A stretch of 23,377 nucleotides of DNA, from positions 1 to 23,377 of the forward strand of contig NXFV01001691.1 of NCBI GenBank assembly GCA_002803225.1, in the 5' to 3' direction. Each line of letters begins with the position of its first letter. Positions within the stretch are counted from its first letter, which is position 1. The position numbers and the translations under genes are program-made. Below, piece by piece: positions 9,690 through 19,984 of the stretch. The notes under the pieces were generated by a model. The model had not been told where the DNA came from, searched no databases, and worked only from the letters and a program-made list of their open reading frames with translations. The DNA comes from Gamarada debralockiae (Eukaryota > Ascomycota > Leotiomycetes > Helotiales > Hyphodiscaceae).

Positions 9690-11621
9690 ATGTCTCCGAA
9701 TCCTTCTACGAAGAACGAAGTCGCAGTGGCCGATGTGAGTGAGCCAACGACACACGAAGAAGCTCAAGAAACGGAGGATACGAGCAAGCATGTCAAGTTC
9801 TCAAGTGTGGTCTTGATCTCAATCGTCCTGTGCTTGGCGACTTTGTGCGTAGCAGTGGACAATACGATAATTTCGACCGCTGTCCCTCGGATTACCCATG
9901 ACTTCCACAGCATTGATGATGTGGGTTGGTATGCAGCGTAAGTTTTCCATCATCCGTCAATTCCGAAGTGAGACTTTTGGAAAGCATTAACGGATCCTTG
10001 AACAGAATCTACCCGTTGATGTCCTGTGCATTCCAACCTTCCTACGGCAAGATCTATACGCTCTTCTCCAGCAAACTCGTCTTCCTGGCAGCATTGCTGA
10101 TATTCGAGATCGGAAGCGTGGTATGTGCTACTGCACCGAATTCTCATGTTTTCATTCTTGGACGGGCATTCGCAGGTCTGGGGTCTGCTGGGATACAAGC
10201 AGGCACTACACTCATTCTCGCTGAGTGTGTTCCGCTACGCCAGCGACCGACATGGAACAGCATCATTGGTAGCATTTTTGCAGTCGGGAGCGTAGCTGGA
10301 CCTTTACTGGTATTTACATATTCCCTATCTGTAAGTAATTCGGATTGACAACTGGAGCAGGGAGGAGCCTTCTCAGATTCAACTACATGGCGTTGGTGTT
10401 TCTACATCAATCTCCCAATTGGAGGCGCTGTCATAATCTTCATCACCTTTTTCTATGACGGTAGTCGCGGCAGCAAGAGAGCATTTGAGTCGACCGGATT
10501 TCGCAGCCAGATCGCGCGCTTCGACTTGGCTGGTACTTTCACCTTTGTGTCAGCAACGATTTGTCTTCTCTTAGCACTCTCATGGGGTGGGACCACATAT
10601 GCATGGGACAATGCCCGCGTCATAGCCCTGCTAACGGTCGCTGGTGTCCTATTTTGTTCTTTTGTCGGCGTCGAATACTGGAGGAAAGATAGCGCCATCA
10701 TTCCTTTACGTTTACTACGCAGGCGAAGCATAAGTGCAGCGATCTGGTTTGGCCTCTGTCTTGGAGGCGTGTTCTTTGTACGTAATTCCAACGCAGACTT
10801 CACATCACATCTGGCTGACCAAGATACTATCACCGTCCCAGGTCAATGTTTTCTACATACGTGAGTATCGAAAATAGTTGGGATGGTAAAGATAAATACT
10901 GATCTAGATTTCAGCGCTATGGTTTCAAATTGTCGATGGTGTCTCTGCCGTCGAATCCGCAATCCTGTTCATCCCATTCATGCTCAGTGTCGTCGGCGGA
11001 TTCATGTTCGCAGGCTTTGGGACCGCTGCAACGGGATATTACACACCTTTCGTCTACGCTAGCTCAATTCTCATGTCGATAGGTACTGGCCTTTTGATGA
11101 CTGTTCGGCCTCAGCACACCTCGCGAGCCAAATGGGTCGGATTTCAGATCCTGTGCGGAGCCGGAATCGGCCTAGGAGAAGAGCAAGGACTATACATGGT
11201 GCAGACGACGCTTCCTGAAAATGATGTGGCAACTGGTGTCGGCATCATCTTGTTCGCGCAGACCTTTGGCGGAGCCCTCTTCGTGTCAGTTGCGCAGGCA
11301 GTTTTCCTGGAAAACATCAGCAAGGCACTGAAAACACTGGCCCCGAACCTGGACCCTCACTCTGTTCTGGACGGCGCATCGACGGTCCTTCCGGGCTCTT
11401 CTCATGCTCAGGCGTCACCAGAGTTGCAGGCAGTCTATGGCGTGGCGATCAAAGACGCTCTCCGTATTGGGCTTATACTAGCAACGGTCTCGAGTCTAGG
11501 CGCCGTGCTGTACGATTGGAAAAGTATGAAGACTAAGCGCGATGATGGAAACGATGAACGTAGCAGTGACCATGAGCTGGAGCATGTAGCGGAAGTTCGA
11601 ACAGAGGATAAAGTGAAATAA
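9690..11621 (+). CDS. MFS transporter, DHA2 type (14-helix multidrug/toxin efflux)
   Basis: The gene model has five exons: 9690-9937, 10006-10309, 10361-10777, 10842-10860 and 10915-11621. It reads in frame to 564 residues. The introns are 68, 51, 64 and 54 nt; intron 3 carries a GCTGAC branch site. Exon 4 is only 19 nt and encodes VNVFYI, needed to complete a membrane helix. Family marks are DNTIISTAVPRI (residues 57-68), GRAFAGLGSAG, the antiporter motif GPLLGGAFSD (181-190) and WRWCFYINLPIGG just after it. The N-terminal 36 or so residues and the C-terminal tail are charged and cytosolic. Relatives include aflatoxin- and HC-toxin-type efflux pumps, so export of a metabolite or drug across the plasma membrane is likely. 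An upstream TTG at 9678 is in frame, but ATG 9690 is the first real start. It converges with the P450 gene, 188 nt apart. Confidence 0.88.
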
Positions 11622-11809
11622 GGACCAATATGAACACTATATAGACGGAAAGTAATGATACAGACTATTACCTAGATGTACATCAATCTGCATCATCTTC
11701 GAGCACGAAGCACTGATCGCCCCAAACCCGTCCCTCTCAAAAACTTTTCCTTTTACCGGTTCATTCAGCTGACATGGATCCTGTTCGGCGCCTGAAAATC
11801 CCAATGTAC

Positions 11810-13724
11810 TTATGCAACGGCCTGAGGTGACAAATATACTTCTTTCGCGCGATATACAAAAGCAGCCCCGGCTCTTTCGAATCGTGCAAGGTCTGCAGGT
11901 ACGGGCCTCAATTCGAGCTTCCACACGACAAGCGTGAAGAAAATGCGCATGACCGACGTAGCTTGTTTTTGACCTGCAAGGTATTTCTGTCAGTATGACT
12001 CCAGTGATGAGATACTACAGATCAGAACGATATGTTGCAAGACCTACCAAAACAGGCCCGAACACCAGTGCCAAGCATATGTCGAGGACCAGCTCGAGCA
12101 TTGAAGCGTTTCCGTCCGTCGCTATTCTGGGTGAGCCAGCGTTCTGGATCAAACCGCGAGAGATCGTCTGAAGACCAATTGCCAGTCCAGGCGTCCTTCG
12201 GTGCATCGCTGGCGCTCTTTTCTCCGACACTTAGATCGTTCGTGCTTCGATGGGTATAACTTCGTCCGCGGGTCTATAGCAATACATTAGCCTTGATCTA
12301 CACACATCCCAATAGATATCATCCACTTACGAGGAGGAAGACGGTGGTTCCCTTGGGAATGTAGTGGTTCATCAGATTAACGTCTTGAGTTGTGGTTCGT
12401 ACCAGAGCGGGGGTGGAACCAACACACCGAAGCATCTCTTCATAGACAGCATCGAGGTACGGTGTTGATGTCGTTGCGATCTCTTCTGCACTAGGGACTG
12501 TGCTGGCTGCGGCTGCTTCTGGAAATATGGACTTGAGCTCCGCTCGCAATTTTTGTTGTACATCCTGATGAGCCGTGAGGATCTTCAGGCCCCAGATTGC
12601 CATGATGGCGAGAACGTCGAAACCGAATAAGATGCCAAATAATTCGTCACGCAAAAGCCCAGTGTGGAGGTCAGGCGCTCTGTCTTGACTTTTGGCCAGT
12701 TCTATCTCGCGCTTGACGATCAGATCAACGGCAGTGGGAGAGTCTACCTCTCTTTCCTCATTCAAGTGCTGTCTTTTCTTCTCAGCCTTCTTTACGCTGT
12801 CATCAAGGTATGATCGAACGAGTGTCAACGCATCGCGGTAACGAGGTACAAAGCGCATTGCCATTTTGTGAAGAAATGGGCCGCCCAATGGATGTGTTGG
12901 AATGTGGAGGCTCCACATGAGTAGAATGAGGGCATCGAGTAGAGGCGGATCTGGCGTACGAGCAAAGTTGGCAAAGCCTCTGCTGTCATCAATCGGAGCA
13001 ACGCCATTAAAATCTTGGATGAACTTCAGCTGTCGTTTTACGGCGCCACTGTCAGTCCCAAATGTCGCCCCTACGATGCCGTCAAGCATGACACCGAATG
13101 TGTCAGCTGACACCTCGAAGGGACGTCTAGCTGACTTTTTCTCTTTCTCGAGGAGTAGATCTATGTATTCCAAAGTGCTCTTGTGCATGTAATATGCCGC
13201 GTGGCGATTGAGAAAACGTGGGGACATCGTTTCCGCTATGAGTCGTCTGTTGGCTCTCCATTCATCATTCGTTGGCATAGTCATATGGTTGTAGGGCAGC
13301 AAAGCCAGAAAGCTGGCCGCCAGAAACCTTGTTCTGTCGAACTCGTGCAATCGATGCGTCAAGATTCGCTGGGTTCTGTGCATATAATTAGCGATTCCGA
13401 TACCGCGAATGAGCCAAAAAGTTTTCGATCATACTCGAGACTATCAGCAACTACAAGATTGGGTTTCCCTGGTAGTCCTGTTCGAATCTGTAATATCGGA
13501 GTATCAAGCTCAATGCATTTCTGCTCAAGCCAACCCATGATCTGCTCCGACTCTGGGGCAGTTGAAGACGTTTTGGGCAAGACATTGAAACCGGCACTGC
13601 TCCATACTGTCACCAATGGGATGCCAGGGAGAGGTTTGCTGTCCGCTATCCTGGCCCAAACATAGTAAATTGTGGATAAAACGAGCGTGAGAAGGCCAAG
13701 CACCGCAATCGTTTCTGATAACAT
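11810..13724 (-). CDS. Cytochrome P450 monooxygenase (membrane-anchored, unusual I-helix)
   Basis: Four exons on the minus strand, 13435-13724, 12331-13375, 12048-12273 and 11810-11973, join in frame to 574 residues. The introns are 59, 57 and 74 nt with good branch sites. The start at 13724 puts a hydrophobic anchor (AVLGLLTLVLSTIYYVW) at the N-terminus, as in endoplasmic-reticulum P450s; a longer frame reaching 13838 would bury it. The helix-K ExxR is Glu410-Arg413, FDPERW is at 486-491 and the heme loop MLGTGVRACFG places the Cys ligand at 519. The I-helix reads FGFDVL (347-352) where the family usually has AGxDTT, so the oxygen-activating Thr is missing. The gene otherwise looks complete and probably oxidises a metabolite. 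The substrate cannot be told from the sequence. Confidence 0.87.
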
Positions 13725-14425
13725 CGTTTTAGCCAAATCGAAATCGTTGCAAACAAGACAACCTAGAATTGGGTATTGACTTGGTCGAGACCTGGCATGA
13801 CTTCTTATGGCGATCGAATAGAACCTATCGTGTGACAAAGATCAACACAAGTTGAAACAAGTCAGTGACAGAACACAGCAGCATGTAAACATATTGTCCC
13901 GACTCCGTTAGGGCCGCGAAAACAGTTAGTCGGACGCACGTTCGTGGAGAACGGCCGAGGAGCTTAAGCAGCAGCTAGTCAGATAGGCTTCACCTTGGCA
14001 GGGACAGTGATCGCAGTGGAGTACAAGTGCATTATCTTTCGTACTTCTTACGCCGAGGATGAGATTATGCTCATCTTTCCAGCTCATGCGGGCTTTTCTA
14101 ACGATAATGTACAGTACGGGCGGGGTACTGTATACCAACCACCCGTGGTCTCCACCTTATGATTACGAAGTCGACCTTGTCTGCGATTCCACCAGTCAGC
14201 GCTGTCCTGATCTGTTGATTGTGAATAGTGATTCTTCGTCCTGGCGGGAGCCGACGGCAGAGGATCAAAACTTAAAGTCTTCACGGGCGGGAGGCACAGG
14301 CGTTGTCCGCCCGCTTTGCAGGTAGATGAATTGCATACCACTTTACTGTCAACTCCTCCAAATGCTCTGATGTTATGTACTGGGCCAAAATCTCTGCCCT
14401 GAGACCCGGCGCCTTTGCGATGCCT
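13725..14425. other. Intergenic region between the P450 and the zinc-finger gene
   Basis: This 700-nt stretch should hold the P450 promoter (minus strand) and the 3' end of the zinc-finger gene. The open frames in it overlap each other and show no family features. No repeat or RNA gene was seen. Confidence 0.5.
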
Positions 14426-15082
14426 TTACACAGACTCTCGACGACTTCGTTCGCATGTCCGCCTGCGAACGTGATTTACCAATACGACTTTCCGACTGAA
14501 AGACATCCCACATAGTGGACATCGGGATCGGACATGATCCTTGGACTTTTCTCGCCTGTGTCGTGCGAGATTGCTCCATGTAGAAAATTCTCGTCCATTG
14601 CAATCGTGTTCCCAGCACCTTGGAACTTCATTCTCAAGTGTGGACACCCGCCGCATTGACTGAGATATCATTCTTGCTTGCAGTTCCTCTTCTGTCGTTT
14701 CATCACCAGCACTCACACTCTGAGGAGACTTCTGAGAATCTTGCCGTCGCTCTGATCTTGATTGTGACCTTTCTAGCTCGATTCGCGCGCGTTCGTCACC
14801 CAATAGTGAGATCATGGCTTGTTGACGATTGACAGCCGTGCTTTGATGTCGTTGATCTTCCATTCTGGTCCGTGTCTGCAAATCATGATCTTCGTACGAC
14901 AAGTCCGGCATTGCCCACACGCGCGGTAAGGCGCTCATCCACATAATCCGAGTTTCAGCTGAGGCTGGATAAGAACTAAAGTTGAGAGGTAAGCATTTTC
15001 TAAGCCTTCTACGAGATGCGGAGCCAAGGATTAAACATGACACCTACGACGACAACCCGCTCTGTTGAAATGAAGAATCCAT
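14426..15082 (-). CDS. C2H2 zinc-finger protein, candidate pathway regulator
   Basis: The preferred model has two exons: 15048-15082 and 14426-14975. The 72-nt intron starts GTAGGT and ends TTTAG, and the product is 194 residues. The first exon encodes MDSSFQQSGLSS, which joins in frame to SYPASAETR. A single-exon start inside the open frame is the alternative. The C-terminal part has two fingers: CWEHDC...FSTWSNLARH...H, and CPLCGMSFSRKVVLVNH followed five residues on by Cys rather than His. Between them and the N-terminus lies a long charged, Gln/Arg/Glu-rich segment, probably helical. Fingers at the C-terminus are common in fungal C2H2 regulators, including those inside metabolite clusters. 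Its place between the P450 and the NRPS relic supports a regulatory role for the cluster, but this is inference. Confidence 0.7.
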
Positions 15083-15478
15083 TGCACGTGGAGTATTTGA
15101 ATGAAGGTCATAGAGCGAGTAGTAGTTTCGGCAGCAGTATCAACATCAATCAGATTGCTGGGCATAGTAGCGGATAGACTATGGTGCACGATTGCTTTGT
15201 ATTGCCCTATTCAACTCGCGAAAACAGCTGTTTTCGAATGTTGCAGTAGCTACAATATTTAGCGTCCCTCAGGACTTTGAGCTAGTGGGAAGTTGCCGAT
15301 TTGGGGGCACAGGCCACCTCATCCATTCTAAGTACCTACACAGTATAAATATACTTATTAACTATGCTAAAAATGTGTCATTTGGCCATCTCTATCTCTA
15401 CACTCATAAAACCTCGCTATATAGCCTTTATATAAAGACTGTATCTTCTTTTGATCTACTTCCTCAGCAAATAGCTTC
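15083..15478. other. Spacer between the zinc-finger gene and the NRPS relic
   Basis: It is AT-rich in 15330-15480 and has no recognisable gene. It includes the presumed promoter of the zinc-finger gene. The NRPS similarity stops abruptly near 15480, so a deletion or insertion breakpoint lies here. The sequence beyond it does not look like an adenylation domain in any frame I checked. Confidence 0.5.
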
Positions 15479-16759
15479 TCAAACTATCATTCGCAGTCGA
15501 TCCTTAGGCTGAGTCACATCCAGCGCCACTGATGCTCCACGAGCTTCCATGACCGCGAGCATTGCAACTGGTGTCTATACCGACTTTTCGAAGCACAGCG
15601 GGACAACCACGTCTGGACCGATGCCAAGTCCGATAAGGTGCCGTGCTAGCTGGGTAGACATCGAGTCTAGCTCGCCATAACTTAACTCCCCGTCCCAGGC
15701 ATTCACTGCTTGTGCGTTGGGCCGTCTCCGTATCGTCTGTGAGATAAGGTTGTCAACGAAGGCATAGGTCGATGCAAATGGCTCTGTGTTCCAAGTCAAG
15801 ATATCTCGCAGATCCCTCTCACTCGCCATTGTCATTTCTTGCACTAAACGACTTGCCGCGTCGGGAGCACACAACTGACGCCGCAAGTGTTCCAGTTGTT
15901 GCACGATCCTCTTCGCTCGCGCCTCCCTGAGCGTCACCGAATCTAGATTGAGTCGTACCTTTATACCATGCTCCTCAAACGTACAAGTGATTTGGGTCGA
16001 ATAGGATTCGTTCGCATATCCGTTCATGCGATCGACTGCATCGTCGTTGGTATCCTTTGTTCGGACGCGTAGCAATTTCTAGAACATGCAACATTCTTTT
16101 GCAGCCTCGCTGAGAAGTCGAATTTCCTACAGCCCGAGTCTTCTATGCTGGACGATATCTAGCATTTGCAGCTGTAGTCTTGCGAGCATTTGCTTAACGC
16201 GTTCCTCTTGCAGTATCACGACTCTGACCGGTGCCACCAATGACTTGGCTGGAACTGCAGTGCCACGGTTGAGGTCGATCGATGCTTCGTGTCGACCGTG
16301 ACTGGAATTGTTGAGAATATCTGCTCCGAACACCACGTCAGTAGAGTTTGTGTAAGCTGCTATCAGGATCGCCTAGGCGGCCCAAACCCGGGTCGTCATT
16401 GAGGTATCTTCAATAGGGCGGTAGAAACCAATCATCCATCGTTCGACGACTCGGCGGCAGATTTGACGGCTAGATTGCAACGAAGGAACTTGCGGAAAGT
16501 GTGCTGCTTCGGCGTCCACAAATTGCGAACGCCAATACTGTGCGGCGGCCGTCTCATCGCTCTGATTCTGCTGGCTTGTGAGCTCAAGGTCGACCGGCTT
16601 CGTCGATGAAGCTAATAGTGGAGACTGGTGAAGTTTAGGGCTCGTTACTGCGTTATTGTCGAGTTCAGTGGCAAGCTTTGGATCCTGTTCAAAGCCGATC
16701 ATTTCTTCGTATTGTGTGATCTCTTGTTGAGATATCGTCGCAGGTATCGAGGGGGCCAT
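15479..16759 (-). pseudogene. NRPS relic: end of condensation domain and start of adenylation domain
   Basis: One minus-strand frame reads from about 16759 to TGA 15479-15481. It shows AAAQYWRSQFVDAEAAHFPQ, then AILIAAYTNSTDVVFGADIL and IRLLSEAAKECC, the C-terminal half of a condensation domain. Next come DLRDILTWN and LSYGELDSMSTQLARHL, the adenylation-domain entry, with VVPLCFEKS and, after a stop, TPVAMLAVM and GASVALDVTQP. The frame is never shifted. It is broken only by TAG at 16373 and 15575 (each from an expected Trp) and at 16127 and 16079 (each from an expected Gln), all CpA to TpA changes. The condensation HHxxxDG part, most of the adenylation domain and any carrier domain are missing, so the gene cannot work. 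The part before residue AAAQYW does not match a condensation domain and may mark an older deletion. Confidence 0.85.
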
Positions 16760-17046
16760 CGCTGGATTGTCAATATGCTTTAGTCTCGTTGCTCTTCTTT
16801 GCGTTCGAGTGAAGGCAATTCAAGACAGAATTCAGAAGCACCTCCTACAGACGCAGTTAGGATCGGCTTTCCCCCTCAAAGACTTGATTGGCAATCCAGC
16901 CCCTGTTTCAAAGTTTTCTGCAGCCAATTACCTAGCTAGAAACTTGCTACTCGGGTAATCTAGTCCTACCTAGCCTCAAATTCGAATTCGAAATGGCTTA
17001 TAGTGTTGAATTTTCGTAGTTTCACCTGTTTAAATGGACCAACTAA
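16760..17046. other. Spacer between the NRPS relic and the JmjC-like gene
   Basis: No gene was recognised in these 287 nt. The NRPS frame stays open some way upstream of 16759 on the minus strand, but the residues there do not match a known synthetase domain. The 3' end of the JmjC-like gene's transcript should fall here. Confidence 0.45.
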
Positions 17047-19875
17047 TCAATACATGTATTCGTTCTCGTCATTATCCCCGTCATCACTCCCTTGCTCATA
17101 TTCGCTGAATTGCTCTTCCGCAGAGCGTGGAGCATTGTCGTCGTCACTCTCGTCAGATTCTTCATCGTTGCCATCCTCCCAGGTTTCTCCCAGGCAAGCC
17201 AATACAATGATTTCTTCGTGAGCCAGGCACCATGAAGTACACCGTCTTCCCAACCGTCTGCAGCTGCACTCGTCCACGCAGCCGCGTGATTCACATTGGC
17301 ATCCCAAGCCTTTGAGCTCCGACACAATCCCATCGAAGACATCCAGAAACTCTGCTCTCGAGAGAGAGCCACGAAAGCGGTCTACCTGAGATCTCACTAG
17401 TAAGCCTAATTCATCGATAATGCGTGGAAGCTGATGAGCAAGGCCCTCATTTGTTGCCATTTGATGCTTTCCAATCCACAAAATCGCTTGTAGCGTCGCA
17501 ATGACGTTCAAGTCATCCCAAAACATGCCCCCTTCCATCACATCGTCCGTCAGAGAGTGGACGGCGTGGACAATTTTCGATCCTGGCGGCACCAAGAGTA
17601 CATCGTCCTGCTCGAGGACAAGGAGCTTGGAGCCACCGCGCGGAACCCAGCTACTGCCTAATTTGCCGAATGCCTCCCACTCTGCTGCATCCATGGCTGA
17701 TTCTGGCACAATCATCCACAGCTTGACGCCATCAAGGTTGCGGACCCAAGTTCCAGACAAGGCATTGAGCTGTGGCCCAGAAAAAGCGCCCGCGGTGCCG
17801 AGTACGTTGAAATTGGTACTGCCAGATACGTCCGTCAGAAAGGGTCTTGTCCGTTTGCCCATATTTCCTCCCTGAGCCCTGTCGGCTAGACTCTCAAGTA
17901 GACGGAATCGTGACAGCATTGTGAAGAGAGGGTGATGTGCTTTTGTCACATTTCTCAAGTTCAACGCTTTCACGCCGCAGCCGGTGCGTGGTCGGTCAGG
18001 ACGTGCGCAATTAATGAAGGCTTGAATAGACATCTGTTTAGGCTGCTCACGGTCGAGCGACATCACGTCGATAATGGCATTGGGAGACGTATCGATCAGC
18101 TGAGAGGCTAGGCCCTCGACAGTGTGCATCCCTGAATCAGAGAAGGATTCTTTAATGAGAATAGGCTTGTCGAAAATCTCGTTTTGAGATACCGCAGCAA
18201 CGAATTCATCAGACGTCAGATAAAGGACATCGACTTCCTCACATGATTGACCTCTACTGGTGGAATGTTTCGCGTCATCTCGGGCAAAGAATGAAGCCCA
18301 TGCGGTTCTATCTGTCAGCCATTTGGCACGCAGCTTGCGCTGGATGCTGGCATCGGCGCGTTCTGCTTCTTTGAATATCCTCTCGGCGTATGCCATGATT
18401 GTGCTACGATATTTGTTGTGCAAGGCTTCTTCGACGGTCAATAGTCCTTGATGATGTACCAAAAGTGAGCACACAGTAAGCTCTGTCTTTTCGTTCGAGA
18501 CCATGATTGATGAAGGCGGTAACGCAGGTCTTAGTACCGTGACGTGTTGCCGAGGACATAGAGAGCCCTGATCAGAACCGCTCTTGGGGTCTCCGGCTAA
18601 TAGAGGCGACTGCTCACTGAGAGAGTGTTCTGACATAAGGGGCTGTTCAGCGGGTGGTGTGTCATGCACGTGTTCCAAAAAGAGCTCGTTATGGCTGAGA
18701 CTGAGAACAGCAGGATCCAAAGTGAGCTGCGGCGGAGACTGCCTATATGCTTGTCGCATACAACCCTCTTGACCCGCTCCTAATTCCTCTCCCAAGTCCT
18801 CTCCCTGACCCCAGACTATTGCGCAAGTTGGGGGAGTATTCCACTGACCTACTTCGGATGTCGAGGTATGTGCGCTACTGGAGGATGCACTGGAAGTGTT
18901 TTCCGTGCTAGTGAACGTGGTGTCAGGGAGTGAAGGGTTTAAGGAGACATTCACGGCGTTGAGATTGGACGCATCATCGCCACTGGGGATCATGGATCCG
19001 GTGAAATCAGTCGCAAATGGAGAGAGCGGGAAGGGCGAAAGACTGGCTTCTATATGTGGCGATCGCGGAGCGGATGATACATTGCGAGAGACAAGCATGC
19101 CGTAGCGGTCTTGTTGTAATAGATAAATGCGGAAATGATTCGGTCTGAGCTGATTGAGCAAGCTACCGTGATTGTCAACAGTGATGTCTCCGTCGTTATT
19201 GTGAGTCCATTGTTCGATCCGGGCTTGGTCGACTACCGCCGTTTCTAGAGTAGCGATGTTGAAATCTCGCAACGGCTGTAAAGAGGCTTCGTGCAGACCT
19301 CGGACCCGACTATCTTTGAGAGCCTTACAGTGTCGCTGAAGCAAAATCGAGTTGAGCCTTGGGCAGAAGTCGTCGACGAAGCGTGGCCACCGCAATGCGC
19401 AGGCACGCATCACGTTAATCTGAGCATTTCCCGCCGAAGACCAGCCGTAGTAGTCGATCACATTGGGCGACCAGAGAGCGGCTAAGAGTGCAAGGTTCCG
19501 AACCCGACAGGCCGCGTTGTTTGTTCGCTTCCGCTTCCTGCTGCTGCCTAGGGTGCGGTCCGCCTCATCGCTCGTGTCACTGTCAACCGCACATGCACTC
19601 GCCAAGGTGAAAAAGGCGGTCCAGCGGGTGTCGTCTGCGAGGATCTGCTGAGGGCAAGCAATCTTGGCAACGGAGCTAAGTGTGAGGATTTGGACATCAA
19701 CGCGACTGCGGCTAGCGAGGACCTCATCGCGAATATTGGCCAAAGTAGAGAGAGGTGTGTTGCTGGACCAGGCATGGTAGAGTTGCTCTGCCAGCGTGCG
19801 GATGTCTTCGCGCAAAGGCGAAGACGGTGAGAGCGGCGGGTCACTTCCAGACTCGCTGCATCTGCTGTCTGCCAT
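17047..19875 (-). CDS. JmjC-like protein with altered iron site and Cys-rich C-terminus
   Basis: This is a long intronless gene of 942 residues. The first 280 or so residues are mostly helical, then comes a Ser/Thr-rich linker (about 280-450). A JmjC-type beta-barrel follows (about 590-790): TNFNVLGTAGAFSG, LSGTWVRNLDGVKLWMIVP with the co-substrate Lys, and LVPPGSKIVHAVHSLTD with the distal His at 770, then GGMFWD. JmjC demethylases hold iron with HxD plus a distal His. Here the HxD position reads Gln702-Leu703-Asn704, so two ligands are gone and catalysis is doubtful. Near the end a cluster CQCESRG-CVDECSCRR-CTSWC (about 859-883) looks zinc-binding and is followed by a very acidic tail. A nuclear chromatin-associated role is likely but unproven. 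It lies between a synthetase relic and a transposon yet has no broken codons, so it is probably expressed. Confidence 0.75.
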   Translation of the reverse strand: MADSRCSESGSDPPLSPSSPLREDIRTLAEQLYHAWSSNTPLSTLANIRDEVLASRSRVDVQILTLSSVAKIACPQQILADDTRWTAFFTLASACAVDSDTSDEADRTLGSSRKRKRTNNAACRVRNLALLAALWSPNVIDYYGWSSAGNAQINVMRACALRWPRFVDDFCPRLNSILLQRHCKALKDSRVRGLHEASLQPLRDFNIATLETAVVDQARIEQWTHNNDGDITVDNHGSLLNQLRPNHFRIYLLQQDRYGMLVSRNVSSAPRSPHIEASLSPFPLSPFATDFTGSMIPSGDDASNLNAVNVSLNPSLPDTTFTSTENTSSASSSSAHTSTSEVGQWNTPPTCAIVWGQGEDLGEELGAGQEGCMRQAYRQSPPQLTLDPAVLSLSHNELFLEHVHDTPPAEQPLMSEHSLSEQSPLLAGDPKSGSDQGSLCPRQHVTVLRPALPPSSIMVSNEKTELTVCSLLVHHQGLLTVEEALHNKYRSTIMAYAERIFKEAERADASIQRKLRAKWLTDRTAWASFFARDDAKHSTSRGQSCEEVDVLYLTSDEFVAAVSQNEIFDKPILIKESFSDSGMHTVEGLASQLIDTSPNAIIDVMSLDREQPKQMSIQAFINCARPDRPRTGCGVKALNLRNVTKAHHPLFTMLSRFRLLESLADRAQGGNMGKRTRPFLTDVSGSTNFNVLGTAGAFSGPQLNALSGTWVRNLDGVKLWMIVPESAMDAAEWEAFGKLGSSWVPRGGSKLLVLEQDDVLLVPPGSKIVHAVHSLTDDVMEGGMFWDDLNVIATLQAILWIGKHQMATNEGLAHQLPRIIDELGLLVRSQVDRFRGSLSRAEFLDVFDGIVSELKGLGCQCESRGCVDECSCRRLGRRCTSWCLAHEEIIVLACLGETWEDGNDEESDESDDDNAPRSAEEQFSEYEQGSDDGDNDENEYMY

Positions 19876-19942
19876 GCTATCTACCGGTCTTATCGTGTCA
19901 AGTCGCTTTGGTCAAAGAAAAGCCGTGGCGCCGGCCTTAGCT

Positions 19943-19957
19943 TATTATAATATAGGG
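19943..19957 (-). promoter_or_regulatory. Possible TATA-like element of the JmjC-like gene
   Basis: On the minus strand an AT-rich run (TATATTATAATAAGC) lies about 70-80 nt upstream of the ATG at 19875. It is the only TATA-like sequence near this start. The call is based on position and composition alone. Confidence 0.35.
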
Positions 19958-19984
19958 GTTCTGAACTCTGGTTACATTTCTGAT

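Noticed and set aside
13726..13838. Longer N-terminus for the P450 starting at 13838
   Set aside because: It would place 38 polar residues before the membrane anchor, whereas starting at 13724 gives the normal anchored N-terminus.
4747..16759. Naming the cluster after cercosporin or gibberellin because of the CTB9/GA4-desaturase-like gene
   Set aside because: That oxidase family occurs in many clusters, and the other core genes of those pathways (polyketide synthase, terpene cyclase) are not in the window.
17501..17875. Plus-strand open frame of 124 codons inside the JmjC-like gene
   Set aside because: It is a shadow of the long minus-strand frame, with no recognisable features of its own.
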